Assembly: GCA_037045185.1 (NCBI GenBank) | Contig: JBAOHQ010000008.1 | Span: 620,001-684,000, forward strand | Origin: JAKOUY01 sp037045185 | GTDB lineage: Bacteria; Actinomycetota; Acidimicrobiia; Acidimicrobiales; Ilumatobacteraceae | Reading direction: 5' to 3' | Length of the DNA stretch: 64,000 bases | Shown here: one piece after another, positions 34,678-44,172 of the stretch | Position numbering within the stretch: position 1 is the stretch's first letter | Layout: the number at the start of each line of letters is the position of its first letter | Made by a program: the position numbers and the translations under genes | The notes under the pieces: model-generated | What the model saw: only the letters and a program-made list of their open reading frames with translations | Databases searched by the model: none | Told to the model about the DNA's origin: nothing

Positions 34678-35693
34678 GAACCGGGGACGGTGAAGCGCTG
34701 GAAGAACGCCCAGATCACGTCGTTGGCGGACACGGACATGGTGGTGGGGCCGACCATCTTCGACACGGCGACGAGGAACTGGCTCCCCGGCCAGGTGTGC
34801 CCGCCACCGTCCACGCGCCACAGTTGCACGTCGACGCCGGCCGGGCAGGTGTAGTCGAACTCGTCCACGTCGTCGCTGACCGGGTCCGGGGTGACGGTGG
34901 CGTCGCAGCCGTCACGCGCCGCCCAGGCAGCGATGCGCTGCGGCACGGTGGTGAGCATCTCTGGTGGCAACACTGCGTCGGGCACGGTGCCGATCGGACC
35001 GCTGCCGTCGGCGCTGGGCAGCAGGGCCACGCCCGGCCCGACCCCTCCGTCGTAGGGCACGAAGGGATCCGCCGTGCCATGGATGGCCAGCACCGGCACC
35101 GGCCGTCCCGGTGTGCACTCCGGCGGGTCGAGCAGGCCGGTCACCATGGCGAACGCTGCCACCCGGTCGCTGAGATCACAGGCCAGCCGGGATGTCATCA
35201 TCGCCCCGTTGGACATGCCCACGACGTAGACGCGCGAGGTGTCCACGCACGTGGTGGCCGCGACATCGTCGAGCACAGCACCGACGAACGCCACGTCCGG
35301 GCCACGTGGTGTCAGGACCCAGCGCGGTACGTCACGGGTGATCTGCGGGGTGACGGTCACGAAGCCGGCGGTGTCGCCGAACGGGCCGAGCCCGGTCAGC
35401 TGCACCTGGACCTCGACCGACGAGCTGTACCCGTGCATGCTGATCACGACCGGCAGCGGCCCCTGCTTGCCCGGCGGGACGTGGAGCAGGTACCGACCCG
35501 CCGTGTCACCGACCGTCAGTGGCACGTCGCGGTCGGCGGCGCCCGGGGCCGCCGAGCAACCGGCGCTCGGCGTCGCCGGCGCTGGCGAGACCGGCGCCTC
35601 CGACGACGGCGGAACGGTGGCGCCCGCCGCCCGCGCCGGGCCTGCCGAGGCGACGAGCACGAGTCCGAGCACCAGGCGATGTCCACTGCGCAT
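34674..35693 (-). CDS. Secreted esterase, PHB depolymerase/LpqC family
   Basis: 339 residues with an N-terminal signal peptide (MRSGHRLVLGLVLVASAGPARA) and a Pro/Ser/Thr-rich spacer. The alpha/beta-hydrolase core has VVISMHGYSSS (oxyanion loop), the nucleophile elbow VGMSNGAMM, LAIHGTADPFVPY (Asp) and GGGHTWPGS (His), the poly(3-hydroxybutyrate) depolymerase/feruloyl esterase pattern. Exported and acting on an extracellular ester. Its start is 42 bp from the divergent P450 start. Confidence 0.85.
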   Translation of the reverse strand: MRSGHRLVLGLVLVASAGPARAAGATVPPSSEAPVSPAPATPSAGCSAAPGAADRDVPLTVGDTAGRYLLHVPPGKQGPLPVVISMHGYSSSVEVQVQLTGLGPFGDTAGFVTVTPQITRDVPRWVLTPRGPDVAFVGAVLDDVAATTCVDTSRVYVVGMSNGAMMTSRLACDLSDRVAAFAMVTGLLDPPECTPGRPVPVLAIHGTADPFVPYDGGVGPGVALLPSADGSGPIGTVPDAVLPPEMLTTVPQRIAAWAARDGCDATVTPDPVSDDVDEFDYTCPAGVDVQLWRVDGGGHTWPGSQFLVAVSKMVGPTTMSVSANDVIWAFFQRFTVPGS

Positions 35694-35735
35694 CCGACCA
35701 TGCTGGCATACGAGGCTCGCTGCTACCGTCCCCTC

Positions 35736-36989
35736 ATGGACGCCACTGCTGATCGTTCCTCGTTGTCCGAGGCCGCCAGATCCCGGCTCGCCCACCTCGA
35801 AGCCGGGGGCTCGCTCGACCTGCTCGACGGCGCCATGTACGTCGACGGGACGTACGAGACCTACCAGTGGATGCGCGCCAACTCCCCTGTTCACTGGGAC
35901 GACACCAACGAGCTGTGGGGCATCTTCCGCTACGACGACATCGTCGAGATCGAGCGGCGCAAGGATGTGTTCTCCAACGCCGACCAGACCAAGGGTGGCT
36001 ACCGCCCGAACCTGCCCGCCGATCCGTCGATCATCGGCTTCGACGATCCATTGCACGCCAAGCGCCGGGCCCTCGTCGCCCGCTGGTTCACCCCGAAGGC
36101 GATGAACGAATGGGCCGACCACGTCCACGACGTGGTGGTCGAGCTGATGGATGCGATGGTCGCCAAGGGTGGCGAGGTCGAGGTGATCAGCGACCTGGCG
36201 TCACCGCTGCCCGCCAAGATGATCGGCCGCCTGCTGGGCTTCGGTGAGGAGCGCTGGCGGGACCTGGCGAGGTGGTCGGAGACGACCATCGCCCTCGGTG
36301 GCGGCCCGCGGTACGCGAACGACGAGGGTGTCGTTGCCGTGTTCGAGTTCGTCGGCGCCTGCACCGAGTTGTACGAGCAGCGCAAGGGGTGCCCGGCTCA
36401 CGACGTGATGAGCATGTGGACCACCGCCGACATCGACGGCGTGCCGATCACCCTGGACGACGTGATCAGCGATTGCCTGCTGCTGCTCGACGGTGGCGCC
36501 GAGACCACCCGCACGGTGATCGCCCGGACCATCTGGAACCTGATCCGCTTCCCCGAGCAGTGGGAGAGGTTGAAAGCCGGCGCCGACCTCACGACCGCGG
36601 TGGAGGAGTTCATCCGCTTCGTCACCCCGGTGCACAACATGTGCCGGGTGGCGCTGGAGGACTACGACCTGCACGGCACCACCATCCGCGCCGGCCAGCA
36701 GGTGGTGCTGATGTACGGATCCGCCAACCGTGACGAGGCCCACTTCACCAACCCGGAGGCGTTCGACATCACCCGTACCCCGAACCAGCACATCGCCTTC
36801 GGCTTCGGGACGCACTTCTGCCTGGGCACGTCGCTGGCTCGGCTGGAGATCCGTACGTTCTTCGACGAGCTGCTCAAGCGGGTGTCCGGGATGCGGATCA
36901 CGCCGGGGACGGCCCCGGTGGAGATGGCCAACTCGTTCGTGTTCGGGGTCAAGGAGGCCCACGTCCAGTTCGACCTGATCGACGCCTGA
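35736..36989 (+). CDS. Cytochrome P450 (CYP142-like)
   Basis: 417 residues, complete. I-helix LLLLDGGAETTRTVI, K-helix EEFIRFVTPV and haem loop FGFGTHFCLGTSLARLE are all present, and the C-terminus MANSFVFGVKEAHVQFD is intact. The closest remembered family is CYP142, sterol side-chain hydroxylases, but this is a guess from motif style. ATG set by TACCGT (35724-35729), 6 nt upstream. The stop is 3 bp before the amidohydrolase GTG, so they form an operon. Confidence 0.85.
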   Translation: MDATADRSSLSEAARSRLAHLEAGGSLDLLDGAMYVDGTYETYQWMRANSPVHWDDTNELWGIFRYDDIVEIERRKDVFSNADQTKGGYRPNLPADPSIIGFDDPLHAKRRALVARWFTPKAMNEWADHVHDVVVELMDAMVAKGGEVEVISDLASPLPAKMIGRLLGFGEERWRDLARWSETTIALGGGPRYANDEGVVAVFEFVGACTELYEQRKGCPAHDVMSMWTTADIDGVPITLDDVISDCLLLLDGGAETTRTVIARTIWNLIRFPEQWERLKAGADLTTAVEEFIRFVTPVHNMCRVALEDYDLHGTTIRAGQQVVLMYGSANRDEAHFTNPEAFDITRTPNQHIAFGFGTHFCLGTSLARLEIRTFFDELLKRVSGMRITPGTAPVEMANSFVFGVKEAHVQFDLIDA

Positions 36990-36992
36990 GTC

Positions 36993-38202
36993 GTGACCAC
37001 CCTCGACCCCGAACTGTTCCTCCCCGAGCCGTCACCTCGGGCCGTGCGCTACACGGTCATCTCCGTCGATGACCACCTCTGCGAGCCGGCGCACACCTTC
37101 ACGGGTCGCCTGCCCGCAGCGCTGCAGGATCGCGCCCCGCGGGTGGTGGTCGACGAGGCCGGTCACGAGGTGTGGGAGTTCGACGGCCATCGGTTCAGCC
37201 AGGTGGGCATGAACGCCGTCGCCGGACGGCGCCCGGAGACCGTCCGCCTCGAGCCGTTCCGCTTCGACCAGATGCGCCCGGGTTGTTACGACCCGCACCA
37301 CCGGGTGGCCGACATGGACATCGCCGGGGTGTGGGCGGCGGTCAACTTCCCGTCGATGATCACTGGGTTCGCCGGCCGGGTGTTCTCGGCCTGCAGCGAC
37401 GCCGGGCTGGGGCTGGCAACGATGCGCGCCTGGAACGACTGGTTCCACGATGAGTGGGCGACGGTGTACCCCGAGCGGTTCATCCCCCTCGGGATCACCC
37501 ACCTTGCCGACAGTCAGGGCCGGCGCCGCCGAGGTCCGCCGCAATGCCGCCCGCGGCTTCAAGACCGTCACCCTGCCCGAGCGCCCGCACCTCATCGGCT
37601 TCCCCTCGCTGTTCGACGCCGACCACTGGGATCCGATCATCGAGGCGTGCGTCGAGACCGACACGATCATCTCCGTCCACGTCGGGTCCTCGGGCGGCTA
37701 TCCGTCGCCGCCGGGCGCGCCCGCGCTGCAATTGGGCGCCACGCTGTTCGGTCAGCTCTCCCTGGCGGCATGCGCCGAGTGGTTGTGGTCGGGCATCGCC
37801 GTCCGCTTCCCCACCGTCAAGATCGCGATGAGTGAAGGCGGGATCGGCTGGGTGCCGATGCTGCTCGACCGGCTGGACAACATCATCGACCGCAGCGGCT
37901 ACGGCATCGCCGGCTGGGGCATCCGCCCGGCAGACGTGCTGCGCCGCAACTTCTGGTTCTGCACGCTGGACGATCCGAGCACCATCGAGCTGCGCGACCG
38001 CATCGGCGTCGAGCGCATCATGCTGGAGACCGACTACCCCCACGGCGACGGAACCTGGCCCGACACCCAGGACGTGATCGAGCGGTACTGGGGGCACATC
38101 CCCGCCGCCGAGCTGCGGCGGATGTGCAGCATGAACGCCGCCGAGCTGTTTCGCCACCCGCTGCCCCCCACCGTCCTGCCCGCCGACCCGGCTGCGGCAT
38201 AG
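36993..38202 (+). CDS. Amidohydrolase family 2 protein, one frameshift
   Basis: Reconstructed as 402 residues. VISVDDHLCEP provides the N-terminal metal region, HVGSSGG lies in the middle, and LETDYPHGDGTWPDT near residue 350 holds the last metal-binding Asp. Third amidohydrolase_2 in the window. The frame breaks at about 37517-37519; removing one G from GGG joins ...GITHLADSQ to AGAAEVRRNAARGF. It starts 3 bp after the P450 stop. Its TAG stop codon is part of the -10 box of the next gene. Confidence 0.8.
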
Positions 38203-38212
38203 GTTGGCGGCG
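38200..38212 (+). promoter_or_regulatory. Leaderless promoter overlapping a stop codon
   Basis: TAGGTT at 38200-38205 begins with the TAG stop codon of the amidohydrolase gene and is 7 nt before the ATG of the enoyl-CoA hydratase gene, giving that gene its own promoter inside the apparent operon. Confidence 0.5.
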
Positions 38213-39028
38213 ATGAGTCCCATCAAACCGTACCCACCAGTGGTCGACGGGCTGGTCGTCACGGTGGCCGACGGCGTCGTCACCGTGCTGTTCGACCGCG
38301 CCGAGCGACGCAACGCGCTGACCGACGACATGGTCCTGGCCCTGACCGACGTCGTCGACGCGGCGACCGCCGACGACAGCACGCGCGTCCTGCACCTCAC
38401 GGCCGCCGGTCGTGACTTCTGTACGGGGTTCGACCTATCGCTGCGCGGCGGTGGCCCGCCGCCGCGCACCGGCGCCATCCAGCGGCGGATGCGCTGGCAC
38501 GTCGGGCGGCTGATGCCCGCCCTCGTGGACGCCCAGATCCCCATCGTGTGCAGCGTGCAGGGGGCGGCCTCGGGGCTCGGCATGGCCATCGCCCTGGCCG
38601 CCGACTTCACGATCGCCGCAGAAGACGCCAAGTTCATCTCGCCGTTCACCGGGATGGGGTTCACGCCCGACAGCGCCCTGTCGTGGCTGCTGCCGCGACT
38701 CATCGGCGTGGCCCGGGCCAAGGACGTGCTGATGCTCGGGCGGCGGGTCAGCGGCGCCGACGCCGCGGCCTGGGGCATGATCCACGCCGCCGTGCCCGCC
38801 GAGGACCTGGCCGGAGCGTCCGCCGACCTCGTCGCTCGGGTGGGGACCACGGCGTCCGTGGCGGTGGGTCTGGCCAAGGCGCTGATCCACCGAGGGCTCA
38901 GCGTGGACATGACCCGGCACCTGGCCGACGAGGCACTGGCGATGGAGCTGTCCAGCCGCAGCGACGACTTCCGGGAGGCCGGTCAGGCCGCGCGGGACAA
39001 CCGCCGCCCCGACTTCACCGGGCGCTGA
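38213..39028 (+). CDS. Enoyl-CoA hydratase/isomerase family protein
   Basis: 271 residues of crotonase fold. AGRDFCTGFDLSLR is the first oxyanion segment and VQGAASGLGMAIALAADFTIAA the second; the position of the first catalytic glutamate reads FISPFTGMGFTPDSALSWLLP, so residues differ from true hydratases. ATG 38213 chosen over the in-frame TTG at 38204 because TAGGTT ends 7 nt upstream. Probably acts with the P450 and amidohydrolase upstream. Confidence 0.85.
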   Translation: MSPIKPYPPVVDGLVVTVADGVVTVLFDRAERRNALTDDMVLALTDVVDAATADDSTRVLHLTAAGRDFCTGFDLSLRGGGPPPRTGAIQRRMRWHVGRLMPALVDAQIPIVCSVQGAASGLGMAIALAADFTIAAEDAKFISPFTGMGFTPDSALSWLLPRLIGVARAKDVLMLGRRVSGADAAAWGMIHAAVPAEDLAGASADLVARVGTTASVAVGLAKALIHRGLSVDMTRHLADEALAMELSSRSDDFREAGQAARDNRRPDFTGR

Positions 39029-39046
39029 CCGCACGCCCGGTGGGGG

Positions 39047-39466
39047 TCATCGCGGTGCCGGATCGTCCTCTTCGAGGATCTCCCAGACGTTTCCCTGCGG
39101 ATCACGGATCATCGCGAAACGCGCCCCCGGCCGGTGGGATTGCACGGGCGTGATCACCTCGGCGCCGGCAGCCACGGCATGGTCCACGAGCGCGCCGGCG
39201 TCGGTGACGTGCAACGCGGCGTAGGCCATCCCGGCGCCGTGATGCCACACTGGAGCGGGTGGGGGAACCACCGCGCCGCCGGCGGGCTGGAAGATCTTGC
39301 AGCGCGCCGCACCGCTGACCATCCGCAGCACCACGCCCTGGGGAAACTCCAGCCGGCGCTCGACGGTGAAGCCCATCCCGGTGCAGTAGAACGCCGCCAG
39401 CGCGTCGGCGTCGACGCTGACGATGCCCACCTCGGCGCCCGTCGCAGTGGCGAGTGGTCGTGCCAT
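39047..39466 (-). CDS. VOC family (glyoxalase/bleomycin-resistance-like) protein
   Basis: 139 residues, a single VOC unit. VGIVSVDADALAAFYCTGMGFTVERR opens the fold and FAMIRDPQGNVWEILEED closes it with a metal-ligand glutamate. Function unknown; such proteins include methylmalonyl-CoA epimerases, antibiotic-binding proteins and glyoxalases. A GGAG-type Shine-Dalgarno precedes the ATG. Convergent with the enoyl-CoA hydratase gene, divergent from the esterase gene. Confidence 0.8.
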   Translation of the reverse strand: MARPLATATGAEVGIVSVDADALAAFYCTGMGFTVERRLEFPQGVVLRMVSGAARCKIFQPAGGAVVPPPAPVWHHGAGMAYAALHVTDAGALVDHAVAAGAEVITPVQSHRPGARFAMIRDPQGNVWEILEEDDPAPR

Positions 39467-39580
39467 GGCATTCTCCTAGCACGCCGCCGTGACCTCCGGC
39501 GCACCTGAACGATTCTGCCCTCCGATGCGACCACCGGGCCTCCGACGCGGTAAGCCAGGATCACCACGGAGGAGCAGAGG

Positions 39581-40786
39581 ATGATTCACGGGTACGCCCA
39601 CGAACGCTTCGGACGCGTCGCCGATACCTTCGCCAGCCAGATCGACAAGACCGACGGTGGCGCGTCGGTGGCGCTGTTCCATCACGGGGAGCTGGTGGTG
39701 GACCTGTGGGGCGGCAAACGCACGGCCGACGACCCCTGGGAACGGGACACCCTGGCGATGTGCTTCAGCACCACCAAGGGAGTGACGGCTACCGCCGTCC
39801 ACGTGCTGGCCGATCGTGGGCTGATCGACTACGACGCCCCCGTCGCCGCCTACTGGCCGGAGTTCGCCCGCAACGGCAAGGAGGCGATCACGGTTCGCCA
39901 CGTGCTCAGCCACTCCGCCGGTCTGCACCGCTTCGGCACCATCGTCGATCACGGCTCGCGGATGCTCGACTGGGAGCACATGACCGCCGCCCTCGCCGCG
40001 GCCCGACCGGCCTACCCGCCCGGCACCACCGCCGGCTACCACGCGCTGACCTTCGGGTGGCTCACCGGTGAGCTGGTCCGGCGGATCACCGGGGTGTCGC
40101 TGAACACCTTCGTCCAGGAGAACATCGCAGAGCCGCTCGACCTGCGCGGGTTGTTCATCGGCTGCCCACCGGACGAGCGCGGCCGGGTGGCCAGCCTGAA
40201 GCCGATGCTGCCCAAGCTGCCGGCGCCATTGCGCCCACTCGGCAGCCGGGCGCTCAAGCCGGTGTCGCAGCTGCTTAGCCGGGCGGGGGCGCCGATCAAC
40301 CTGCGCCGCGTTCACTCCGCCTTGCTGGCCCGCGGGATGGAGGACGTCATGTTGAGCCGAGAACTGCTCGACGCCGAGGTGCCGGCGATGAACGGCCATT
40401 TCGACGCGGTCTCGCTGGCCACGATGTACGCCATGCTGGCCAACGGCGGGGCGTTCGGCGGGGTTCGCATCCTCTCCGAGGAGGCGGTCGAGCGGGCCAC
40501 TGCGGTGCAGAACGACCAGCGTGACCACGTCGTGGTGGTGAACATGCAGTGGCGCCTCGGCTACCACCGGATCCCGCGGGCCTGCAATCGGCTGCCGCAG
40601 ATCTACGGGCACCTCGGCTTCGGCGGCTCCGGAGCATGGGCCGACCCCGAGCACGACCTGTCACTGGCGATGGTCTGCAACCGGGGAGGCGGGACGCCCA
40701 TCGGTGACCTGCGCATCATGCGGCTCACGAGCGCCGCCACCGACTGCGTCCTGGGTGGTCAGCGCTCCGCCGCCCGGCGTCGATAG
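39581..40786 (+). CDS. Serine hydrolase, beta-lactamase class C / family VIII esterase
   Basis: 401 residues. The catalytic SxxK is CFSTTKGV, the YxN-equivalent is TTAGYHALTFGW (tyrosine base), and the third motif region is YGHLGFGGSGAW. The EstB-like start SVALFHHGELVVDLWGG is typical of family VIII carboxylesterases. No signal peptide, so cytoplasmic. Shine-Dalgarno GGAGGAG upstream. The last 28 bp overlap the end of the convergent alpha/beta-hydrolase gene. Confidence 0.85.
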   Translation: MIHGYAHERFGRVADTFASQIDKTDGGASVALFHHGELVVDLWGGKRTADDPWERDTLAMCFSTTKGVTATAVHVLADRGLIDYDAPVAAYWPEFARNGKEAITVRHVLSHSAGLHRFGTIVDHGSRMLDWEHMTAALAAARPAYPPGTTAGYHALTFGWLTGELVRRITGVSLNTFVQENIAEPLDLRGLFIGCPPDERGRVASLKPMLPKLPAPLRPLGSRALKPVSQLLSRAGAPINLRRVHSALLARGMEDVMLSRELLDAEVPAMNGHFDAVSLATMYAMLANGGAFGGVRILSEEAVERATAVQNDQRDHVVVVNMQWRLGYHRIPRACNRLPQIYGHLGFGGSGAWADPEHDLSLAMVCNRGGGTPIGDLRIMRLTSAATDCVLGGQRSAARRR

Positions 40787-41991
40787 ACGACCTCGAGGAA
40801 CCTGGCGACTGCCCGGATCGCGTGGGTCCCGCGCACCGAACGGAACACCTCGAACGCGTGCTGCGCCCCCGGCAGTTCGGCGTAGGCGACCGGGGAGGTC
40901 GAGGTCTGGCGCAGCGTGGCAACGAACCGCCTGGCCTGCTCCACTGGCACGAGTGAGTCGTTGTCACCGTGGAGGACGAACATCGGTGGGGCGTCGGCGC
41001 ACACACGCGCTACCGGGGAGGCGGACTCCCACGCCTGGCGGTTGTCGCCCACCCTGGCCTTCATCACGAACCGTTCCCACACCCGGAGGATCTCTCGGCG
41101 ACCCGACCCGGCCAGGTCACCCACGTCGTACACGCCGTAGAACGGCACGGCCGCATCGACCGACGTGTCGGCCGATTCAAAACCCGGTTGCAACGCCGGA
41201 TCGTTGGAAGTGAGCGCGGCAAGGGCGACGAGGTGGCCGCCGGCCGACCCCCCGGTGATGGCGATGAAGCCCGGGTCGCCCCCCTGCTCGGCGATGTGCT
41301 GACGGACCCATGCCAGGCCGCGCTTGACGTCCACGATGTGATCCGGCCAGGTGGCCTTGGGTGACAGGCGGTACGTCATCGACACCCCGACCCACCCGCG
41401 GCGGGCCATCTCCGAGAGGAGCAACTCGCCCTGGATCGTCTTGTCGCCGATCACCCACCCGCCGCCGTGAACGTGGACCAGCACCGGCGCCCTGGCATCG
41501 CCCGGCAGGTCGGGGTCACGCCAGATGTCCAGCCGGTTGCGCCTGAACGGCCCGTACGACACATCTGTGGCGACCCGGTAGCGGTGCTCTCCCACCGCCG
41601 GCAGGACTCGCTGCGCCCAGGTCAAGGGCGGGTCGGCGTCCTCGGCCAGTTCCCGGCGGTAGCCGGCGCCCAGCGCGGCGCGCAAGGCCTCGTCGAGCAC
41701 GGCCGGGCTGCGCCCCGCGGCGCGGGCCAGACCAACCAGTCCGGCCCATGAGCCGATCGTCAGCACCATCCCGGCCTTGCCGGCTGGCGAGCGCGGTCCG
41801 CCTCGTCGGACCAGGGCGGCGAGGCCAACGGCCTGCGCGCCGACGGTGAGCAGCGGTGCTTCGCTGGTGGGCCATGCGGCGGTGAACGACAGCGCGGCAA
41901 GGTTGCCGCGCCGGATGATCGGCCGGTAGGCGTTCAGGGTGTTGACGGCGCCCAGCACACCGAACCCCAGCAGTCGTCGATCTCGCCCCAC
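40759..41991 (-). CDS. Alpha/beta hydrolase (hormone-sensitive lipase type)
   Basis: 410 residues. The N-terminal 130 residues contain hydrophobic segments (LAALSFTAAWP, AGMVLTIGSWAGLVGLARA) that may anchor it to the membrane, as in mycobacterial Lip proteins. The hydrolase domain has VHVHGGGW (oxyanion hole), the nucleophile elbow ITGGSAGGHL, LHGDNDSLVP (Asp) and AQHAFE (His). GTG start at 41991, with TACAGA six nt upstream. Esterase or lipase activity expected. Confidence 0.85.
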   Translation of the reverse strand: MGRDRRLLGFGVLGAVNTLNAYRPIIRRGNLAALSFTAAWPTSEAPLLTVGAQAVGLAALVRRGGPRSPAGKAGMVLTIGSWAGLVGLARAAGRSPAVLDEALRAALGAGYRRELAEDADPPLTWAQRVLPAVGEHRYRVATDVSYGPFRRNRLDIWRDPDLPGDARAPVLVHVHGGGWVIGDKTIQGELLLSEMARRGWVGVSMTYRLSPKATWPDHIVDVKRGLAWVRQHIAEQGGDPGFIAITGGSAGGHLVALAALTSNDPALQPGFESADTSVDAAVPFYGVYDVGDLAGSGRREILRVWERFVMKARVGDNRQAWESASPVARVCADAPPMFVLHGDNDSLVPVEQARRFVATLRQTSTSPVAYAELPGAQHAFEVFRSVRGTHAIRAVARFLEVVYRRRAAER

Positions 41992-42032
41992 GGCTCATCT
42001 GTAGCAGACCGGCGGGGTCGGTGGGTGGTCGA

Positions 42033-42058
42033 CGTTCCCGACCGAGCCGTCGGGAACG
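42033..42058. repeat. 10-bp inverted repeat between operons
   Basis: CGTTCCCGAC (42033-42042) and GTCGGGAACG (42049-42058) with a 6-nt loop. Lies between the divergent-end hydrolase start and the oligopeptide operon end; it could be a terminator stem or an operator for the hydrolase gene. Confidence 0.45.
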
Positions 42059-42085
42059 ACCGGCGACTCGTCGCCCGGCGCGGGA

Positions 42086-42117
42086 CGAGGCCCCGGTGAT
42101 CACCCACCGGGGCCTCG
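42086..42117. terminator. 13-bp GC-rich hairpin ending the oligopeptide ABC operon
   Basis: CGAGGCCCCGGTG (42086-42098) pairs perfectly with CACCGGGGCCTCG (42105-42117), 6-nt loop. It is 43 bp downstream of the binding-protein stop codon. No U-run follows, as is common in high-GC actinobacteria. Confidence 0.6.
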
Positions 42118-42159
42118 TTCATTCGGGTGTTTGAGCGGCGACGGTGGTCGCCGGGGTGA

Positions 42160-44065
42160 CTACTTCATCCAGCCGACGTCTTCGTACTTCGTCGGCGTCT
42201 GGAAGCCGAACGCACCGAAGTTGGCCAGCTTGGCGTTGATGGCCACCAGTTCGGGCCGCTGGTACAGCGGCAGGGTGGTGACTTCCTCCCACAGCAGCTT
42301 GTCAGCCTGGTTCGCCAGGGCAGTGCGCTCCGTAGCGTCCACCGTGACCTGGACCTTCTTGACGATGTCGTCGAAGCCGGTGATGAACGAGTTGGAGTAG
42401 TTGCTGTCCGAGCAGTTGCCGAAGATCTGGTCGAACCGGAAGGGGAACGGCGTCCCCACCCAGGTGAAGGCGATCAGCTCGAAGTCACGGGAGTCGAGCA
42501 CGTTGGAGAACTCCTCCACGGGCACGTCGACGATCTGGACCTCGATGCCGACTTCCTTCAACTGGGCCTGGATCAGCTGGGCCTCGTTCTCCGAGACCGG
42601 CACGCCGACCAACTGGCTGAACTTGACGGTCAGGCGCTGGCCGTTCTTCTCACGGATGCCGTCGGCGCCGGCCACCCAGCCGGCCGCCTCGAGGTCGGCC
42701 TTGGCCTTCTCCCGGTCCAGGGCGAAGTCGGTGGCGTTGTCCACGTAGCCGGCCTGGTTCTCCACGAAGATGTGGTTGTTCAGTGGCTTGGCCGGCCACG
42801 GGATGCCTGCCAGGTCGGACTTGCCGATGTCGGCACGGTCCAGCGAGCGCACGATCGCCTGGCGGATGGCCTTCTCGGCGATCAACCCGGCGTGGTTGTT
42901 GAACGTGACGTGACGCCAGTTCGGGCCGGCTGCGGCTCGCACCGTACCTCCCGGGGTGGTGTTGGCCAGCTGGAATCCGTTGGGATCGGGTCCGATGTCG
43001 AAGGTGTCCAACTCGTTGTTCGAGTAGGCGGTGGGGACCGCGTCCGGGCTGACGACCCGGAAGATCAACTTGTCGAGCAGCGGCTTGTCGCCCCACCAGT
43101 TCGGGTTCGGAATCTCGGTGAGCACACCCTGGGTGGTGTCGATCGAGTCGAGGATGAACGGACCGGTGAACCACTCCTTCTTCAGCTCTCCCCAGCCGTT
43201 CTCGTAGGTGTCGGCGTCGGCGTAGGACTCCTTGGGCACCAACCCGCTGAACAGCGCCTTGTAGTCCGGATACACGTCGTCGAACGTGACGATGACTTCC
43301 AGGGCGTCGGCGCCGGCGGCGACGGACGTGATCCGGTCGTAGCCGTCGGTGGAGACCACGCTGTAGGCGGGATCCTTGCCGTTCAGCACCTCCCAGTTGC
43401 GGATCCAGTCAGTGGCGTCGATTTGACGCCCGCTGTTCCAGATGGCCTTGGGGTTGAGCTTGTACGTCACCGTGAACGGCTGCCCTGCGGTGCCGTCGGA
43501 GGTCGACGACTCGAGGACATAGTTCGGATCCAGCGCGGTGGTCCCATCGGCGGCGAAGTTCCACACGCTGTAGCTCATCGGCGCACGGATGGCGCTGTAG
43601 TCGTTCTCGTTGCCGAGCGGGTGGTTCGGGTTCCAGTTGTCGGCGAACGAGGCCACCGCCTGACGAAGCTCCCCGCCCTGCTGGAGGGCATCGCGCGGCT
43701 GGGGGTTGATGTCGATCTTCGATGTCGAGTCGAGTTCGGTCACCACCGGCGGCACAGTGTCGCGCGGCTTCGGCGGCGTGGTCTCGGCCGGCGTGGTGTC
43801 TGGGGGCGTGGTGTCTGGCGGGGTGGTGGCCGCCGGCGACGTGGCAGGGGTCGTCGCCGGCGTGGTCGCTGGAGTGGTGGCCGGTGTTGTCACCGGTGTG
43901 GTGTCCGGCGGGGCCAGGGCCGCGGACGGATCGGCCGGTGTGGTGCCCGGCGTCGTCGCAACGCGCTCGAGCGCCCGCGGTGGCGCTGGTCACGGCCAGG
44001 CCACCCGCCGCCGCCAATGCGGAGACCAGCAACGCGGCACGTGCGGTCCTTCTCCTACGAATCAT
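42160..44065 (-). CDS. Oligopeptide ABC transporter substrate-binding protein, one frameshift
   Basis: Reconstructed as 634 residues. The signal peptide is MIRRRRTARAALLVSALAAAGGLAV..., without a lipobox cysteine. A Thr/Pro linker of about 65 residues (repeated TTPAT and PDTTP units) leads to a family-5 binding domain with GGELRQAVASFADNWNP at its start and FNNHAGLIAEKAIRQAI in the middle. A lone extra base at about 43966-43976 separates signal peptide and linker. Shine-Dalgarno GGGAGGA precedes the ATG. It lies 107 bp after the ATPase gene and is last in the operon. The linker may attach the protein to the wall or hold it away from the membrane; this is inference. Confidence 0.85.
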
Positions 44066-44172
44066 GATTCCTCCCATGTGGCGCGTGGTAGAGCGCAAGT
44101 GCACACCGTACCCGATGGATCGGTCCCGGCGTTCCAGCGGCGCCCACTCTTCGGAACGAACGCGCGCCGGTC

